Translations under genes and position numbers: made by a program
DNA from: Brachionus rotundiformis
Taxonomy: Eukaryota > Rotifera > Eurotatoria > Ploima > Brachionidae
Direction of reading: 5' to 3'
Length of the DNA: 64,000 bases
Assembly (NCBI GenBank): GCA_016802295.1
Contig: JAESIW010000138.1
Coordinates: 1,187,904-1,251,903 of the forward strand
In this document: piece by piece, positions 13,024 to 24,124 of the stretch
Position numbering within the stretch: position 1 is the first letter of the stretch
Layout: each line of letters opens with the position of its first letter
The notes under the pieces: generated by a model
The model's input: only the letters and a program-made list of their open reading frames with translations
Told to the model about the DNA's origin: nothing
Database searches by the model: none

Positions 13024-13507
13024 TTTACTTTGTCTAAGGGTTTATACTAGATTAAAAAAATTATTTTATTTATGACAAGTCATCTAAAATTATTTATTAA
13101 ATGAATAATTTAAAATTTTTAAAAATATTCAGTAAGCCACGTTAACTGAGCATATGATGATGGTTGAAAAAAAATTGTCTTTACATAGTAACAAAAAAAA
13201 TCTTATGTAAATTTGGGACGGCTTTTTTTAAACATTGCCGATAAGCTTTCTATACTCTTGATAAATAGATGCAAAATATTATTAGTTTATTTAATATATA
13301 TATATAATTTTTTTTATTTTAATAAAATTTCGTATGCATTTTGTTTTGCTAAAGCTTTTATCAGGAGAATTGCCATGGTGATATTGAAAATAAAGAATAA
13401 ACCTTTAGATTTTATTAAAAAAAGATTTAGATTAAAAAATATTTAGACTCGCACAATAAACCAAAGCAAACAATTTTACCTAAGCCAAAAAAATAAAACC
13501 TGCAACC
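13024..13507. promoter_or_regulatory. divergent intergenic region COPE / ERICH3
   Basis: 484 bp of AT-rich DNA between two divergently transcribed genes, so it must hold both promoters. I see no recognisable specific element. Confidence 0.35.
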
Positions 13508-16500
13508 ATGGGTAAAGATGACTACGGGTGAGTTAGCTAATGTAAGTAATTATATAAAAGTTAATTGAGTGGTTTATCTTTAAAGACCAATTGCTCAGTA
13601 CAACAGCTTGACTGATCCTTATCTCCAAGGCTTCTTTAGCAAGAACATAATCAGAAACCACTTGCGACAAACTGGACTTGTAGGCCTTTATTTTAATAAA
13701 TTTACCACTGTTTGGTAAAATTTTATCAATCATGCTCAAGATAAGTCGTAAAGGTGACATAATACCTGAAGAAGTATGGCGCAAGCGCATTGCTACCAAG
13801 GAAAAAATGCACCAAGCAAGCCGCTTGGTTGCCAGCAAGATAGTTCAACAGTAGATAGCTTTTTTCCTTTTGTTTAATTAGATTAAAATAAATATTTTTT
13901 TAATGTTTGTTTTTTTTAAAGAGCCATTGAGTTGAAAAATTTGGAACAAGCTGAGCTAAGACGCAAATTGGATGAAGTTGCCAAAAAAGAATTGGTTAGA
14001 AGAATTAGAGTAATAAAATTTGAAAGAATAAAAAGTGTTTTATTAAAATAAATTGTCAAGGGCCAAAGTGCACAGACCCGGGAGTTGCCACTTCTGTGGC
14101 CAAGTAACCGCGGATATTCTGAGGAAAGGCTGCGTACTAGGTCGAGATCACGATCGCCAAAAATGTACGAAACCACTTTTATTGAAGACAGCCAAAGCTT
14201 TGACAACGACAGACACAGACAATACAGGCGAACTGGACAAAAATTAGGCTCCAAGCGATTAAGCTCAAAAAAGAGATTGACCAAGTTAAATCGAGGCTAT
14301 GCTCTTTTGCCAAAGCCAGAGCCCACTCCAGTAATGGTAACCATGTACTATTATGGAAAGAGTATCAATATTCCATTTGATACTCAAGTGTTTGAATACA
14401 GAGACGAAATATCTATTTATCAGCAACATTGTGGAGGAGAAAATCTGCTTGTCTATTCTGGTTTGCATCAAGCAGGTGACAAATTCGAATTCAGATCAAA
14501 AAGACATAAAGAATATCCATTTAGTTTGACCATTTACATTAATAGTACGTACGATTGTCGTATTTCAACTTGCTGTGAGTACAAACATCAATTGAATGTT
14601 AAAATTGGTGGTAAAGGTGGAAGATTTGCCATAACTAATGTGACTGGTAGTGAGCCGTGCATAAAATGCTTGCTGGAAAAGTCTGAAAAAGAAGCCAAAC
14701 GAAGAAAAGAAAAAGAACTTAGACAAAAAGAAGAGGAGACAAGAGTCGATGACATTGAAGTTATTCCTGATCAACCAGTAAATAAAATAATTATTAATTA
14801 TTATTTAAATAGTTTAATTTTTGGAAAAATTTTTTTGTTATCTTTTATAGATATAAAATAAAAAATTATCTATTAATAGATAAGATATATCTATTTTTAT
14901 TCAAAGGTAAATTCAAGAAAAAATTCCGACCAAGAACCAAAAGAAATAGAAGTGAAGCACGAGGAGGATAAGAATGAAAGCTACGATGATGAATGGCACA
15001 AGGGCGATGATAACGAGGAAGAAGAAGAAGACAAGGAAGAAGAGTCGAGTGCAGACAGTGTTAAATCAGAATCGAAAAAGTCGATTCGCTCGATTGTTGA
15101 ACAGGAAATAGACAAAATTAAAATACCAGTCAAGCATGAAGAAGATGAGATAACAGACGTAAGCAGCACTGAGTCGAAAGAGTCCTTGCCAGAATCGAAA
15201 AGAAAATCTTCTGTATTATCAACAGAATCTGCCAAGCAAAAACCAAATAGATATTCAAGCAATGATGTAATTGATATAATTGAAAAGGGAACCATGAGCC
15301 GGGCATCCAAGAAATCCACTGCGGACAATACATCTGAAGACGAAAGCAAACTGGATTCGGTCAGAGAGAAGGCCAAAACTCCTTCCAAAAAAAGCTCCAA
15401 AGCCTCAAGCCGAGCTGGTTCAGCCAAAAGCAAGATTAGCTCCAACAGTGACAGTTTATCTGACGATCAAAATGACAGTGATACTGAAAAATTGCTTAAT
15501 CGAATTAAAAGTGGTCGAACCAACCAATCCAAAGCTATGAGTCCAACTAAGTCCAAAACACCATCACAAAAAAACTCCAGAAACACAAGTCCAGCTAGAT
15601 CAGTGGCAAAAAGTCCTTCTCTAAAATCACCAAAGGAGTCCAAACCAACAACTCCAGTTGAACAAAGTGACAATGAGTCACAAAAGGGATCAAGAGTGGG
15701 CAGTCCGGCTAGATCAATTACCAAAAGCCCTTCACTCAAATCACCAAGTGGATCTAGAGCATCAAGTCCCAATAAAAGCGCTTACAAACAAACATCTCCA
15801 GTAAAAAAAAACTGTCTTTAAAAAAGTGAATAATTTTCATTTGAACCAATTTTTAGGTTGAAGATAAAACTAGCAGAAAGTCAAGTGCCAGGTCACAAAA
15901 ATCCATTGATGATGAGCAACAAAGAGCTAAAAAATCACCAAGTCCCAAAGCTAAATCTATTGTTCAAAAAGAAAACTTGTTTTCGTCAAGCGACGAAGAA
16001 GATTCGTCAGACCTAACTGAAGATACCAAAAAAGGTGAGACTGATCTATTAAAGACTAGACTTAGTGAAACACCTGTAAATGAGACTAACAATTTAGTTG
16101 ATGATACTAACTCTAGACACTCACCAACTAAAAACTCTAATACTTCACCAGATTTGGTTAAATCACCTAGTGGTTCTCGTCAAAACCTTGAACAAAATGA
16201 TCAAAGACCAGACTCATCAGCATCAAAAAAGTCTGATGGCAAAGGCGATTCGCCAAAGAAGCTGAGTAGATCTGGCTCCCTTGCTTCTAAAAATGCTAGT
16301 CGTCCACCATCAACTGATGAAAAAAATGAAGACCAAGACTTGGACAGACCAGACTCATCAGCATCAAAAAAGTCTGATGACAAAGGCGGTTCGCCAAAGA
16401 AGCTGAGTAGATCTGGCTCCCTTGCTTCTAAAAATGCTAGTCGTCCACCATCAACTGATGAAAAGAATGAAGACCAAGACTTGGAAAGACCAGACTCATC

Positions 16501-16729
16501 AGCATCAAAAAAATCTGATGGCAAAGGCGGTTCGCCAAAGAAGCTGAGTAGATCTGGATCTCCGGCTTCCAAAAAGTCGAGTAGACCTTCTTCTAAAAAC
16601 TCACTATCTGCTGAAAGACCTCTGGTGCCACAAGTAAATATTATTCCCAGTTCGGATGTGGAAAAAAATTCCGATGGGTCTTTTAATGACGAGACAAAAT
16701 GGTATAAAGATAACGATGTCCAGCATTAA
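13508..16729 (+). CDS. ERICH3: glutamate-rich protein 3 (ERICH3) homologue, ciliary
   Basis: Seven exons: 13508-13527, 13586-13679, 13741-13850, 13922-14009, 14061-14777, 14907-15800 and 15857-16729; about 931 residues with consistent phases. The N-terminus matches ERICH3 (IAQYNSLTDPYLQGFF, HLRQTGLISR). The middle carries the DUF4590-type block RDEISIYQQHCGGENLLVY, FPFSLT-like and CCEYKH. In vertebrates ERICH3 is a primary-cilium protein. The C-terminal half is very acidic and then Ser/Lys-rich with repeated SPK, KSPS and SGSRASSP motifs, so probably disordered and heavily phosphorylated. The last exon holds nearly three copies of a 47-residue repeat. The 20-bp first exon ends MGKDDYG and is fixed by splice phase. 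Divergent from COPE. Confidence 0.92.
16205..16600 (+). repeat. 141-bp coding tandem repeat
   Basis: Copies start at 16205, 16346 and 16487, an exact period of 141 bp (47 codons). Each encodes RPDSSASKKSDGKG-SPKKLSRSG followed by SLASKNASRPPSTDEKNEDQDL. The third copy diverges after SRSGS. Near-identity at synonymous sites indicates a recent expansion inside ERICH3. Confidence 0.95.
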
Positions 16730-18100
16730 ACACGAAAATTTCCTAATTTTGATTGATCCTAATTTCAATTAATATCAAGACTAATTTTTTAATTAAATTA
16801 ATTAGCTTTTTTATTTTAGTTTTTAGTTTGTCTTTATTTTTAAATGCTTAAGTAAATTTTTAAAATTTTTTTTCCATAGCTAATTAGAACCGACTTTTGC
16901 GATTCATGAACAGACAATTTAAACGCAACAATTTTTAATATTTCAATGCTTTTTCATTTTATAATGCAAATTTTAATAAAATTAATCTATTTAAAATTTT
17001 TTTTAATAAATAATTCTTACATAATATAATATATAATATATACAAATAAATTAAATATTTATATTTTTTTAATTTAGTATTAAAGATTTAAAAAAAAAAG
17101 GTTTTAGAACTATCTATTATTTTTAATTAATTAATCTTTTTTAATATTTAATTACCTAGTGTTCCGATGAACAAGGACTTGAATTAAAAAAAATTGTTTA
17201 AAATATTTAATTTTTTAGAATTGCACATATAGATAGATATTAATCTCTTTAAAATATAATTAGATTTATATTAAAATCCATTAATCAATCAATTTATTTT
17301 CTAAAATTGGACAAAAAATAAATTTCTATTCTTTTTGGTGTTAAAAATGGTAAAAATTCGTTTATTTGTTAGAGAGAATAATTTCAATTATTTTAATATT
17401 TATTTAAATTTAGATTGTTAAAACAAACGCAAATGGTTTTTTAGCTATCTATTTATCAAATGTATTTTATTTAACTAGAATTCGACTTGAAAGTTAAAAT
17501 TACTTGTTATTATTAAGCTTATTATTAGATAAAATTACTATATTTTTGTTAAACTTTTGAAAATATCAAGTTAACTTCCAATCTTAAGCATAATCTACTC
17601 ATCATCTATTTTTCTATGAAAAAATTTCAAAAACTTTTCTTCAAATTAAAAAAATTTCTATCTTATTTAAAAATATCTTTAAAAAATCTAATTAAGAATA
17701 ATTAAATGAAATTAAGTACAGATTTAATTTTATCTTGATTTTTCAAACTTTAAAATTTTCGTTTTTTTAATTAAAATAAATTTAAACATGCGAGTCTTTA
17801 TCAATGCTTGTTGCTTATCTAATCATACGAATAAGTTAATAGCCATTTTATTGATTATTTTGAATACCTAATCCTAATAAGATAATTTTATCAACTTAAC
17901 TCTTGAAAAACTATTTTGTTTTATAACCTTGTTTTAAATTGTCTTTTATCATTAATTTAAAATTTCCAAAAATCAGAACAAATATAAAGATAAAGTTATC
18001 TTATATTAACATTTGAGTGTTTAATTTTATTAAAATTTGGATTTCTGAAATTTTTAGAATAAAATAAATACCGTTCTTGGTAAAAATAATTTAGATAAAA
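16730..18100. other. AT-rich intergenic region
   Basis: About 1.4 kb without any coding or RNA-gene signal that I can support. Its right end (18091-18094, TTAG followed by ATAAAA and the SLC1 ATG) resembles a splice acceptor. Confidence 0.5.
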
Positions 18101-19630
18101 ATGTCATCAGATTATGTAGAAGTCAAGAGATACAGCAAGATCATAAAAATACTCAAAACACACTGGCTTTTAGTGAGTATATTAGTGAGTATTTTGATCG
18201 GCTTTGCCATTGGAATCGGCCTCAAAAGTGGTCAAGTAGAGAAAGAGATTGTTGAATGGTTGACATTGCCCGGAAACTTGTTCATCCGTTCACTTGAATT
18301 GCTCATTGTGCCTGTGGTTTTTGTTGGTGTAGTGGCTGCAACTGGATCACTAAGCGCCAAGTCAAACTTAAAAATTACCCTAATATGTGTCGGTCTTTGT
18401 TTTTTAACTCATATCCTAGCAACTATTGTAGGTCTTTTCGGATCACTTGTACTAGTGAGTTTATCTTCCAAAGGCAACATAGATCGAGTTGAGACTGTAG
18501 GCAAACAGAAAACAGCCTACGATATCATAGCTGATATACTAAGAAATCTAATTCCAAAAAATATCATTAAAGCTACCACTAATCAAGAATTGACCAAGTA
18601 TTATTTGGTCAATACGACCAATTCAAGTGTTTATATCAAAAAAGTAGAATATATCGAAGGAACAAATATTTTAGGTGTATTGATTTTTGCTCTCTTAATT
18701 GGTTTATCAGCAAGTGTTTTGGACAAACGAGCCGAATTGTTTCGTGAATTTTTTCGGTCATGCAATGATGTTATAATATTGGTGCTAAGATGGTTGATAT
18801 TGGTGGCCCCGGTCGGTATAGCATCGCTCATAATCGAGGCCATATATGACGTTGACGATCTTGGTGACAGCTTTAAAAAAATTGGCCTATTCACAGGTCT
18901 TTGCATTGCCGCACTTTTAGTTTATGGAATATTTGTTCTAGCTTTGATGGTTTTTATCTTTACCAGAAAAAATCCGCTTAAGTACTACATCAGCTTTCTA
19001 GAGCCTATGCTTTTGGCATTTGCAAGCACAAGCGGAGCAGTCTGTATCCATAAATCCATTGACATATGTGAGAATGAGCTTGATATCGACTCGAGGATGG
19101 CTCGGTTTACAATTCCATTCTACACCACCCTTCAAGCCGATGGTAGTTCCATATTTATTGTCATGGCCTGTGCTTTTTTGTCAAATTATTTTGGTTTTGA
19201 GCTTACTGCCGGAGATTACATAGTCATCATTATAATGACTAGCATACTTTGCTTATGTCTGCCTTCTGTGCCAAGTTCGTCCATAGTTACCATTTTAGTA
19301 GTGCTAAATGCCATCAATTTCACTCAAGTAAACATAGCAATTTTATACACTGTTGAATGGCTACTTGATAGGTAAAGTGTTAAAATAATTTTTAATAATT
19401 AATCAAAATTAGGAAAATTATTAATTTAAAATTTATTCAGAGCTCGAACAGCAGTAAATCTGTACAGTCATTGCTTTTGTGCCGTGATTACATTTGAACT
19501 GTGTAAAAAGGATTTGGACCATTTGGAGCTTGGCGATCATGCTCATTCTCACCAAATTGAGGAAAGCCAAATACCACTAAATGAAATTACAAACGACACA
19601 AATTTAGATGAAGGAATTACCAAAGTTTAA
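18101..19630 (+). CDS. divergent SLC1-family (EAAT-like) transporter
   Basis: Member of the dicarboxylate/amino acid:cation symporter family, plasma membrane. Two exons, 18101-19371 and 19441-19630, intron 69 bp, about 486 residues. The N-terminal transmembrane helices follow the family (LLVSILVSILIGFAIGIGL; FIRSLELLIVPVVF), a glycosylatable extracellular loop (NTTNSS, about 171-176) lies before TM4c, and TM8 keeps D423, R426, T427 and N430, equivalents of GltPh D394, R397, T398 and N401. However, the HP1 Ser-rich turn is ASTSG rather than SSSSAT, the TM7 NMDGT motif reads QADGS (345-349), HP2 has LPSVPSSS instead of AAGIPQAG, and the TM8 Na-site Asp is His434. The class is certain. Substrate and cation coupling cannot be assumed from EAATs. 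Confidence 0.9.
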
Positions 19631-20676
19631 TATTTTTCAATTTAATTTATTAATAAAGTAAAAAATATCTACTTAAAAATTGAGTATGTTTAAATAAAAG
19701 AAAATTTACCTTTATGTTTTTATGTTTTTTAACTTTTTTGAGATTATTTTTTAAAATAATTTTGTAGATTTTATTGTTAAATTGGAGTAGAAATTTGATT
19801 AAAAAAGCTAAATAATTGCTGTTAACATTGATATTTGATTTGTTTATCTTGTCTTGAAGATACCTTAGGATTTATAATTAACAATATCTGTATAAGATAT
19901 ACAAAATATTTAAATTGTCAATCCTTTTAAAAATTAATATTCATTGAAGATAAAAAAAATAAGGATAATAAACCTCGGTATTATTTCACCAAATTCTAAA
20001 AAATCTTTGAAGAAATTACATCAATTGATTTAAATTATTTATTTTTATTTGAAAAACTAATTTTAAAAAATTTATAAAGAGATAAAAATAAAATAATATT
20101 TATCAATTTAATTCCTTAGAAAAAAATTATCATATGAAAAAATGTCACTGTTTTCGAACAAAATTAACAACATTTATCAAAATTTCACCTAAAATAAATT
20201 TAATTAAAAAAAAGATGGATAAAAATGGCTTCAGATTTTGTCAAACAGTATAAAAAATTTTCATAAATAAGATAAAATTAATCCTAAAAGGAAATAAAAA
20301 ATAAAAGTTAAATATTTTTTTGATTTATTTTTATTTTGAAAAAAATAAAAACTGCTTGACTCTGTTTATCAATTGAAAATTTACCTTTTTTTATTATTCA
20401 AGAAAATTTCGTTTATTTTTGTAAGAATTTTTTTAAAGTGTTGTTCATTGAAGCCAATTTAATGGTTCAAGACTAAAATATTTGTCTATATTTTTTTTAA
20501 TAAAATCAACTAATTTTAATAATCTTGAAAAAACTCAACAAAATCCAGCTTTCAAATATTCTGATCAAGTTTAAAGAGAATAAATTATTTCAATTAAAAT
20601 TTGCTGTTGAAAAAAAAAAAGTAAGCCTTGACAAATAATGCTAATTGTCACGCTCTAGGATCAATATGCTTTTTAA
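19631..20676. other. AT-rich intergenic region
   Basis: About 1 kb between SLC1 and RASSF on the same strand. Only A/T-rich sequence and AATAAA-like 3' signals just after the SLC1 stop were seen. Confidence 0.5.
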
Positions 20677-22238
20677 ATGAAAACTAGCACCAAAGAGCCA
20701 ATGCTTAACGCAGAAACTATAGCTGAATCGGCCAAATTATCGGCCAGTGCCGGCATCTATACCAAGCCAGCTGCCTCTAAAGCAGGATCTCTAAATGGCT
20801 CGCGTATAGACGCCAACTCTGAATCTGCTTTGCCAAATAGCACTTACTGTCAAAATAGTCACACTCTCTTTAAATCTGAACCTCTTGGGGAACATGACAC
20901 ATTTCTAAATGATAAATTATTACATCAAATAGGTACCAATCTTGTTGATTTATCTGTTTGTTGGCACAAAATGGCCGATGCGAAATCTGACATAAGCGAT
21001 GAATTGATTGCCAAAATCGAGCCTGTCCAGGAAAATGAGGATGGAACAATTCGAACTGATCAACTGACCAAAAAAAGCTTTCAGCAAGAGTTCTCGTCTC
21101 TCATAATCAAAACAACTTATGAGCGGACAGGCTTTGATGCTTCACAGATTCTCAACTTCAAGGATCAATCATTTGGTAAAATAACTGAACAATTACAGTT
21201 TATCACAATACAGAGTCCCAATTTACTCAATTCGTCAATCAAGTATTAATAAAGCAGTAATTTTTAAAATTTTTAATCAATTGGCAAAAAATTAAAGGAC
21301 TTTGGTAGAGCAAATAAATGTCTTTAACAAATACAATCAGTCAAAGTTTAATGAGCTTAAGTACAAATTAATAAATGTAGGTATCCATTAATTTATAAAA
21401 TTTATTAAGATTGAATTTTTTAAATAAAAATATTTTTCGAATTGAGTCTTGTTTTGATTAATATTTTATTAATTGATAAATTAAATAAAAGAATGGTACA
21501 GACATAGAAGTAAATGGTTATGTGAAAATTCACTGGAATTTGAAAAAACCAATTAAACTAACCGATAAAAGCACTGAAGTAAATAATTTGGGTGAAAAAG
21601 ATGGCTTGTATTCAAGTTTTAAAGCAACTTCGGTAAGGGATCTCAAAAAAAAGAGAGAACAAATAAGCTTGGATGACACATTTTCCAAACCTTTGTCCAA
21701 AACAAATGAAAATTTTTTTCGCAATCAAACAGTAAAAGTTAAATCGCTGTCCAAAACACCAATTAGAGGTTCCATATTGCAAGACAATTTGGAAGAGGAG
21801 AAAAGCTCGCCCAAGGATGAAATGTTTTTGCCAAGCTATGGAAGCGCGTCTAATATATGTGTAGACAACAAGACCACATGCTACAAGGCTATAAAAATTT
21901 TGCTTGAAAAATTCCTCATAGAAAACTCGCCTGACGACTACTCGTTATACAAAGTGTACCAATCTTCTGAAATAAGAGAACTAAATAGTACTGATTTTCC
22001 CCTTATGCAGAGGCTCTACATGGGCCCCTTTAATGAAGACAAAATTTTCATCATGGAGAAGGGACGAGTGGTAAACATGGACCCGGATGTAATGAACTTG
22101 GTTACATTGCCAAAGGCTTTGCTCAAGGCTTTAATTGAGAGCTCGAAAAAAGAAGAGTCCAAGGAAATTAGCGAATTCAAACAAAAATATAAAATTTATC
22201 GAGATCTTCTCAATCATAGATTAAAATCTCTTAAATAA
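20677..22238 (+). CDS. RASSF family protein (Ras-association + SARAH)
   Basis: Three exons, 20677-21242, 21298-21376 and 21492-22238, about 463 residues. The RA domain runs from about residue 223 (VNGYVKIHWNLKKPIKL, matching the FIKVQLKLVRPVSV strand of RASSF1) to about 400 (YKAIKILLEKF ... LYMGPF ... IFIMEK). The last 50 residues (LPKALLKALIESSKK ... FKQKYKIYRDLLNHRL) form the helical SARAH module by which RASSF1-6 bind MST/Hippo kinases. The N-terminal 200 residues are unconserved and lack the C1 zinc finger of RASSF1/5, so it is nearest RASSF2/3/4/6 in architecture. Expected role: scaffold linking Ras-like GTPases to Hippo signalling. A closely spaced gene follows 193 bp downstream on the same strand. 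Confidence 0.9.
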
Positions 22239-22431
22239 TTTTTTTAATATCTTATCTTTTATTTTATTTTTTGGCTCGACATTTTAGTTAATAAATTTTT
22301 AAGAACGCTTTTATTGTTTTACCATGAATCAATCGAATGATAGTTGCCTGCTGTAATAAATTAACCCTTTTCTTTTTAATTCTTTTATTCTTAAAAGATT
22401 TATCAAAGCTTAATATATTAATTTATTAAGA

Positions 22432-22905
22432 ATGAATAATTTATCTATTGCTGTATTACTTGTTTTGATAGGATTGGGCTTGGGCGAGACCAATCCTTTT
22501 TTGAGCCTGAGAGATGCTTTGCATTTCATGGACAAAAAGAGTCCGTCCAAGCGTTTTTTTTACAATGGAAAAGAACAACGAAGGGAGGCCAAGGAAAACT
22601 ATGAGGAAAAATGCGAGCGAAATTTTATAAGCGCCGCATTTAACAAGCCGCGCTGGTGCCCTGAATTGGAAGAGTGGCCCGAATGGAACCATGTTGCCAG
22701 AAATGATGGCTACAAATCAAAAACCAAAATGCTAAGTCCCGGTCATTACAATCAATACCATAAGTCCGGCTATGACAGTAATTATTTTTACAACAACAAC
22801 AACAACCCTTTTGACATTAATAAATATCCTTTCAACCAAAATGGAAACATTAACTTTAACAACCAATTTAAATCAAATCAACCAAATTTTGCTGAAAAAA
22901 ATTAA
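22432..22905 (+). CDS. secreted small protein, family A member 1
   Basis: 157 residues, one exon. A clear signal peptide (about 1-18, LLVLIGLGLG) is followed by RDALHFMDKK, a dibasic KR at 40-41, then FFYNGKEQRREAKENYEEKC with C61, PRWC with C76, and PELEEWPEW. The tail is Asn/Tyr/Phe-rich low complexity (YNNNNNPFDINKYPF). It is plainly homologous to the genes at 23150-23521 and 23736-24056: all share KR, E-x-Y-E-E-K-C-E, a second Cys followed by P, and a Trp-containing end. Two cysteines suggest one disulfide. The E-x3-E-x-C motif is that of vitamin-K-dependent Gla proteins. I recognise no described family with certainty; hormone, matrix or cuticle roles are all open. Confidence 0.8.
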   Translation: MNNLSIAVLLVLIGLGLGETNPFLSLRDALHFMDKKSPSKRFFYNGKEQRREAKENYEEKCERNFISAAFNKPRWCPELEEWPEWNHVARNDGYKSKTKMLSPGHYNQYHKSGYDSNYFYNNNNNPFDINKYPFNQNGNINFNNQFKSNQPNFAEKN

Positions 22906-23149
22906 AATTTTGAACAAAATAAGACTTTTTTATATTTAAAAATAAAACATTTTAGAACATAAATTTTTTTCTGTAAAGTTTTTAAATTATAAATTAACAA
23001 GTCTAAATAAGAAGAATTTGATTTTGACTTTTAATTTTTGTTTGATTATTAATCAAGGAATTTTTAAGAAAAAAAATAATTTATTTTTTTTAAATTTTAT
23101 TTAAACCAAAACTAGATATTTAAAATCAAAAAAATTAATTTAAAATTTC

Positions 23150-23521
23150 TTATTCTCCATTTTCGTAAGCTCTGAACTCTTTCCTGAAATGAAAAAAAAT
23201 TAAACTATTTAATGAATAAAATAAAATTAATTGTGGTGACTACCATCTTTTGATATCCGGACAGAAACGTTGAGTTGGTATAATACTTTCGCATTTTTCT
23301 TCATAAACCTCTCGCGTTTCTCTCTTTATTTCCTCGTTTTTGGTGCTAAATGGATGAAAAAAGCTGCGCTTGAAAAATTCCGAAGCTTCTTTTTTTTCCA
23401 TAAGTTCATTTTCCAACTCGCGTTTGTATTGATCGTCGGCCAAAGCGTCTAGAACCAAATTGGATCGGACCATAGCCACGAGTGCCAACATAAAAACAGC
23501 AGTAGCTAGAAATTTATTCAT
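23150..23521 (-). CDS. secreted small protein, family A member 2
   Basis: Two exons, 23521-23244 and 23183-23150, intron 60 bp, 103 residues. Signal peptide about 1-20, then LMEKKEASEFFKR, a Lys/Glu-rich segment, KRETREVYEEKCES with C77, a shorter spacer (9 residues instead of 14), RFC with C87, PDIKRW and a short end EFRAYENGE. The intron splits the conserved Trp codon that the two neighbouring paralogues keep in one exon. Opposite orientation to both neighbours. The segment EKKEASEFFKR resembles, from memory, the pre-Gla region of UCMA/Gla-rich protein. Function unknown. Confidence 0.78.
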
Positions 23522-23735
23522 TTTTTTTAAATCTTAAAACTAAGAAATAACTCAGATCAATTTATGTTTTAAGATATTCGATTCCAAATAATCAGATAAT
23601 TTATTTTTGGTAAATGAGCTTGGAATTGCGTTTGAGATTTTTTTTTAGCTGATTATGCAAGTTAAATAAGTTACCAGAGTTTAAAAACTTAAACTTCAAT
23701 TCATTAGATAAACATTAAGAAGAAGAAATTTGAAA

Positions 23736-24056
23736 ATGCATTTGAGTTTTGTTTTTTTGGTTCTACTTGGCATATCACTGGCTACAACTTATCCAGAAGC
23801 TGATTTTGCTGAAAGAGAAGAAGCTTTGGAATTTTTGAACGAAAAACGCGAGCTAGACACAGTTAAGAGACTTTTTTATTCTGGTAAAGAGCAAAGACGT
23901 GAGGTCAGAGAGAACTACGAAGAAAAATGTGAACGTAGTGTGATTAGCAAAGCTTTGAAAAAGCCCCGTTGGTGTCCAGAGTTAGACACTTGGCCAGAAT
24001 GGAGAGCTGCCGAAGGCCTTTCGAATTCAAAAAATTTAAAGAAAATATCTGGTTAA
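23736..24056 (+). CDS. secreted small protein, family A member 3
   Basis: 106 residues, one exon. Signal peptide about 1-17, then EREEALEFLNEKR, a dibasic KR at 44-45, LFYSGKEQRREVRENYEEKC with C65, a 14-residue spacer as in member 1, PRWC with C80, PELDTWPEW and a short basic tail. It is closer to member 1 than to member 2, including identical GKEQRRE and ENYEEKCER blocks, but lacks the Asn-rich extension. Start: ATG at 23736, the first in frame before the hydrophobic core. Function unknown. Confidence 0.8.
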   Translation: MHLSFVFLVLLGISLATTYPEADFAEREEALEFLNEKRELDTVKRLFYSGKEQRREVRENYEEKCERSVISKALKKPRWCPELDTWPEWRAAEGLSNSKNLKKISG

Positions 24057-24124
24057 TTTAATTTTTTTTATTCAAAAATAATGAGTGAATTTAGTTTTAT
24101 TTGAATAAAATTTTCTAAAACAAA

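Noticed and set aside
13213..13446. 77-codon plus-strand frame upstream of ERICH3
   Set aside because: Low-complexity Ile/Lys/Phe translation in the divergent promoter region; no homology or start support.
14981..15772. Minus-strand Leu/Ser-rich open frames across ERICH3
   Set aside because: Complement of Glu/Ser/Lys-rich coding sequence; no start context or homology.
16201..16572. Minus-strand repeated 123-codon frame
   Set aside because: Antisense image of the ERICH3 141-bp repeat; periodicity comes from the sense repeat.
23270..23452. Plus-strand 60-codon frame opposite secreted protein 2
   Set aside because: Antisense shadow of the signal-peptide-bearing gene on the minus strand.
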